Shown: in pieces, positions 5,359 through 6,873 of the stretch | Layout: each line of letters begins with the position of its first letter | Numbering within the stretch: the stretch's first letter is position 1 | From: Candidatus Tayloriibacteriota bacterium | Lineage (GTDB): Bacteria > Patescibacteriota > Minisyncoccia > Phycocordibacterales > GWA1-40-21 | DNA: 6,873 nucleotides | Assembly: GCA_026395155.1 (NCBI GenBank) | Contig: JAPLZG010000065.1 | Span: forward strand, 1-6,873 | Reading direction: 5' to 3' | The notes under the pieces: model-generated | What the model saw: only the letters and a program-made list of their open reading frames with translations | Told to the model about the DNA's origin: nothing | The model's database searches: none | Translations under genes and position numbers: made by a program

Positions 5359-5729
5359 AAATCAAAATCTGAAATTTGAGCCGAAACAAAAGTTTCGGCT
5401 ACTCGAGGTGGAATAGAACCACGGGACAGCAAATGCAGAACATGCTATCACTTTATTGTGCTAGAGAATCTCAACGCATACGTCCTATGGTCCATGACGC
5501 GGTTGATATCAACAAACACAATACTCGAGCCTGTGCGGCGCTCAAAAAGGAAGACAATGAGGAGTTTAACCTTCAGCTCTCGATAAGCTGTTTCTCCCTC
5601 TTTTGGGTCTTCGTCCGTGCTTTTTTGATGTTTTCACACCAAACTCAGACTGCCTGAGTCCCGCCGGCCCACTATCTTCCTTTCTGAAATTAAAGAACAT
5701 TTGGTTTCCCAAATTTCAGATTTCAATTT
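5359..5729 (-). ncRNA. Unrecognised structured RNA in the 23S-5S spacer
   Basis: In minus-strand RNA a 20-bp stem (5710-5729 with 5359-5378) encloses about 330 nt. Its two DNA-level mismatches are both G.U pairs. Domain 1 is closed by GGAAGAUAGUG/CAUUGUCUUCC (5670-5680 with 5549-5559, two G.U). It contains the hairpins ACUCAG-GCAGU-CUGAGU (5643-5659), GGUGU-GAAA-ACAUC (5627-5640, GNRA loop), CCC/GGG, and CAGCU/AGCUG (5574-5590). Domain 2 is closed by GCUCGAG/CUCGAGU (5524-5530 with 5401-5407), then UAUUGUG/CACAAUA (5517-5523 with 5454-5460), and includes a T-arm-like GUGG-UUCUAUU-CCAC (5408-5422). A 9-bp hairpin AGCCGAAAC/GUUUCGGCU (5379-5400) ends it. I tested RNase P, tmRNA, tRNA, SRP and 6S landmarks and found none. 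The closing stem suggests release from the rRNA precursor by an RNase III-like enzyme. Function is unknown. Confidence 0.55.
5680..5717 (-). other. GNRA-capped hairpin at the 5' side of the spacer RNA
   Basis: AUUUGG-GAAA-CCAAAU (near 5699-5714) is a perfect 6-bp hairpin with a GAAA tetraloop. CUGAAAUU and AAUUUCAG flank it and can also pair. This second pairing uses bases of the 20-bp closing stem, so the two folds are mutually exclusive, a possible switch or folding intermediate. Confidence 0.45.
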
Positions 5730-5839
5730 TAAAAAACATTGCGAAATATCACGTAATAATTTTACGAGATTAATTTCACATAACAGGTTAAAACAAATAT
5801 AATTGTGCATCATGCCCTTAGGCATAATATAATTTTTAA
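5730..5839 (-). other. Proximal 23S-5S spacer, small hairpins only
   Basis: No gene is seen. In the minus-strand RNA UGUGAAAU pairs with AUUUCGCA around CGUAA/UUACG (about 5736-5785), and AUGCC-UAAG-GGCAU forms near 5809-5822. These may be processing structures next to the 23S 3' end. Confidence 0.4.
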
Positions 5840-6179
5840 ATTTCCTAATAAGAATCGGATAATTAGTATTGCTCGCCTGAATCCATTACTGGACTTACAG
5901 CTACAACCTATCACCTGGTCATCTCCCAGGGTCCTCAATTGATTTCTAATCTTGGGGACGGCTTCACTCTTAGATGCTTTCAGAGTTTATCCGTTCCGTA
6001 CATAGCTACTCTGCGTTGCCCTTGGCAGGAACAGCAGATAGACCAGAGGTACGTTCAACTCGGTCCTCTCGTACTAAAGTCAAATCCCCTCAAAAATCGA
6101 CGCCTGCAGTAGATAGGAGACCAACCTGTCTCACGCTTGTTATCAATGATTACTCATTGCAATGGACTATAGCTTTGTA

Positions 6180-6250
6180 TTAGTCTAAAGCTTAAAGTCT
6201 AAAGTCTTAAAGCATTTTGCTTTGAACTTTTAACTTTCGACTTTCGACTC
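6180..6250 (-). repeat. Heptamer-repeat hairpin in intron P8
   Basis: The 5' arm in RNA sense is CGAAAGT, CGAAAGT, TAAAAGT, TCAAAGC; the 3' arm is built of AGACTTT and AAGCTTT units. They fold into an imperfect hairpin extending P8, between the P3 3' strand and the S element. The 3' arm (34 nt, 6180-6213) is identical to that of the P6 hairpin. Confidence 0.8.
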
Positions 6251-6283
6251 GTACAGTTGATATTTAGTCTCTACGGGCATAAT

Positions 6284-6353
6284 TTAGTCTAAAGCTTAAA
6301 GTCTAAAGTCTTAAAGCTTTTTGCTTTGGACTTTCTACTTTTGACTTTCAACT
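6284..6353 (-). repeat. Heptamer-repeat hairpin in intron P6
   Basis: The 5' arm reads GAAAGTC, AAAAGTA, GAAAGTC, CAAAGC and the 3' arm repeats AGACTTT/AAGCTTT. It caps P6/P6a (UAAU/AUUA) directly. Positions 6284-6317 are identical to 6180-6213, and after one mismatch the match continues through TTTTGCTTTG; the remaining arm has diverged by several substitutions. Confidence 0.8.
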
Positions 6354-6420
6354 CATTACTTCCCTCGGTATTATCCAAAATAATGGACTCCACCGAAATA
6401 AATCAACTTGATCGTAAGAT

Positions 6421-6504
6421 GAATGTTGAATTTAGAATGTTGAATTAAGAAATAAATACAAATGCATTTATCTGATATTCAATATTCGATATTCTATATT
6501 CGAA
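6421..6504 (-). repeat. Heptamer-repeat hairpin in intron P2
   Basis: In RNA sense the 5' arm is GAATATA, GAATATC, GAATATT, GAATATC; the 3' arm is ATTCAAC, ATTCTAA, ATTCAAC, ATTC. GAAUAUUGAAU pairs with AUUCAACAUUC with one mismatch. It occupies the P2 position, between the guide sequence and P3. Confidence 0.75.
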
Positions 6505-6508
6505 TCCT

Positions 6509-6563
6509 AGACCGCCGTGATGTGATTGCTTCGCCACGCCATAGCTTTCTTAAGCGACGGCGG
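6509..6563 (-). promoter_or_regulatory. Inverted repeat overlapping the intron guide sequence
   Basis: CCGCCGU (6563-6557) in the P1 loop is perfectly complementary to ACGGCGG (6518-6512), which covers most of the guide sequence used for P1 and P10. If this stem forms, both splice sites lose their partner. The intervening 38 nt are GC-richer than the rest of the intron and resemble an inserted palindromic repeat. Confidence 0.5.
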
Positions 6564-6678
6564 GTTACTATTTCTTCTACTATCTTTTATACTCACGACA
6601 AAATTTCTCATTTTGGTCATTTGAGTTTTTTAGACGAAAATAATTAATCTCTCGTGGGATTCAAACTGTCCAGGAGAT

Positions 6679-6744
6679 GATTCTAGAATCTGGATTCAAG
6701 ATTCAAGAATAAATTCCTAAATCATGAATCATAAATCATGAATC
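6679..6744 (-). repeat. Heptamer-repeat hairpin in the intron P1 loop
   Basis: In RNA sense the 5' arm is GATTCAT, GATTTAT, GATTCAT, GATTTAG; the 3' arm is CTTGAAT, CTTGAAT, CCAGATT, CTAGAAT. It starts about 10 nt after the 5' splice site. The 3' arm ends in the 12-bp palindrome GATTCTAGAATC. Confidence 0.7.
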
Positions 6745-6873
6745 TTTCTGCTGAACGGTCTGAACCCAGCTCGCGTATCTTTTTAAATGGCGAACAGCCA
6801 TACCCTTGGGAGCTTCTCCACCCCCAGGATAAGATGAGCCGACATCGAGGTGCCGAACTCCGCCGTCGATATG

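Larger units (their letters stand above)
6136..6754 (-). ncRNA. Group I intron in 23S rRNA (site near E. coli 2593), no endonuclease
   Basis: This 619-nt ribozyme intron splits helix 93. The 5' exon ends in U (AGACCGU, 6761-6755) and the intron ends in G (6136). The guide sequence UCACG-GCGGUCU (6520-6509) pairs GCGGUCU with AGACCGU, giving P1 with the required U.G, and UCACG with the 3' exon CGUGA, giving P10. Core: P3 AGUUGAU/AUCAACU (6408-6402, 6261-6255); P4 UCGGU/ACCGA (6396-6392, 6369-6365); P5 AUUAU/AUAAU; P6 GGG/CCC (6364-6362, 6277-6275); P7 GACUA/UAGUC (6269-6265, 6169-6165). These lie in recognisable R (GUAGAGACUAAAU, 6274-6262) and S (AAAGCUAUAGUCC, 6176-6164) elements. P9 is CAAUGA-GUAA-UCAUUG (6159-6144), GNRA-capped. 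No LAGLIDADG or other endonuclease ORF is present. The P1 loop is 234 nt. Self-splicing is expected from the complete core. Confidence 0.93.
5840..6873 (-). rRNA. rrl: 23S ribosomal RNA, 3' part, interrupted by a group I intron
   Basis: Two exons are visible on the minus strand. The first (6873-6755) runs through CACCTCGATGTCGGCTCATC and CCCAAGGGTATGGCTGTTCG to GGGTTCAGACCGT. The second (6135 to about 5840) starts CGTGAGACAGGTTGG, contains the sarcin-ricin loop AGTACGAGAGGACC (6062-6075) and domain VI, and ends just after TACTAAT (5862-5868). Joined, the exons give the standard bacterial sequence of helix 93 with no missing base. The visible part corresponds to about E. coli 2480 to the 3' end, including much of the peptidyl-transferase centre; the 5' portion lies outside. 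The 3' end is estimated from homologous spacing after TACTAAT. The mature molecule requires removal of 6136-6754. Confidence 0.95.

Noticed and set aside
5540..5600. RNase P RNA, from CAGCUUAUCG and GGUUAAACUCC near each other
   Set aside because: The order of these matches is the reverse of RNase P and the universal GAGGAAAGUCC block is missing.
5376..5657. A 93-codon plus-strand open frame in the 23S-5S spacer
   Set aside because: It lies antisense to the structured spacer RNA, has no family resemblance, and its palindromic arms explain the open frame.
5634..5825. A 63-codon minus-strand frame in the spacer
   Set aside because: No start signal, overlaps the 20-bp stem and hairpins of the spacer RNA, no recognisable protein.
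5974..6183. A 69-codon plus-strand open frame
   Set aside because: Antisense to 23S domain VI and the intron 3' end; the sequence is explained by rRNA.
6180..6353. CRISPR-like direct repeats (34 nt, two copies)
   Set aside because: Only two copies, the interval is the intron core (P3/P7), and each copy is one arm of a hairpin.
6462..6647. A 61-codon plus-strand frame inside the intron, possible endonuclease
   Set aside because: No LAGLIDADG, GIY-YIG or HNH motif, antisense to the intron, and spanning the guide sequence; not a homing endonuclease.

Overview
The window looks like an AT-rich Candidate Phyla Radiation (Patescibacteria, probably Parcubacteria-like) genome. The signs are a group I intron inside 23S rRNA, a tiny acidic-start membrane protein remnant of a type I associate with these genomes, a one-TM protein with a CxDGxxNxxExGxDCGGxC motif, a short DUF559 endonuclease gene, and many palindromic intergenic repeats. 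The taxonomic call is inference; the parts below are read from the sequence.

Plus strand, 1-1921: a decayed GT4 glycosyltransferase (1-1004, several frame breaks and internal losses); a possible leader with three successive hairpins (1090-1158); a decayed small membrane protein (1190-1307); then an intact type IV pilin-like gene (1308-1808) that ends in a large nested palindrome with a terminator. Minus strand, 1965-4990: rodA (no usual start codon at the expected N-terminus), a membrane-anchored Cys-motif protein with a structured 5' leader, a compact 60-codon gene with its own promoter, strong Shine-Dalgarno and terminator, and a DUF559 endonuclease gene bracketed by related inverted palindromes.

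Minus strand, 5175-6873: the 3' end of an rRNA operon, in transcription order 23S (partial, from about E. coli position 2480), a 500-nt 23S-5S spacer, 5S, terminator. The 23S is interrupted at 6136-6754 by a 619-nt group I intron at the classic 2593 site. P1, P3, P4, P5, P6, P7, P9 and P10 can all be paired by eye. The intron has no homing endonuclease; its P1 loop, P2, P6 and P8 instead carry hairpins built of 7-nt repeats. The same heptamer architecture, with another heptamer, frames the palindrome after the pilin gene.

The 23S-5S spacer holds a second surprise: an unrecognised structured RNA of about 330 nt closed by a 20-bp stem. The two differences between its arms become G.U pairs only in the minus-strand RNA. 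These two RNA systems, the heptamer-decorated intron and the spacer RNA, are the most notable content.
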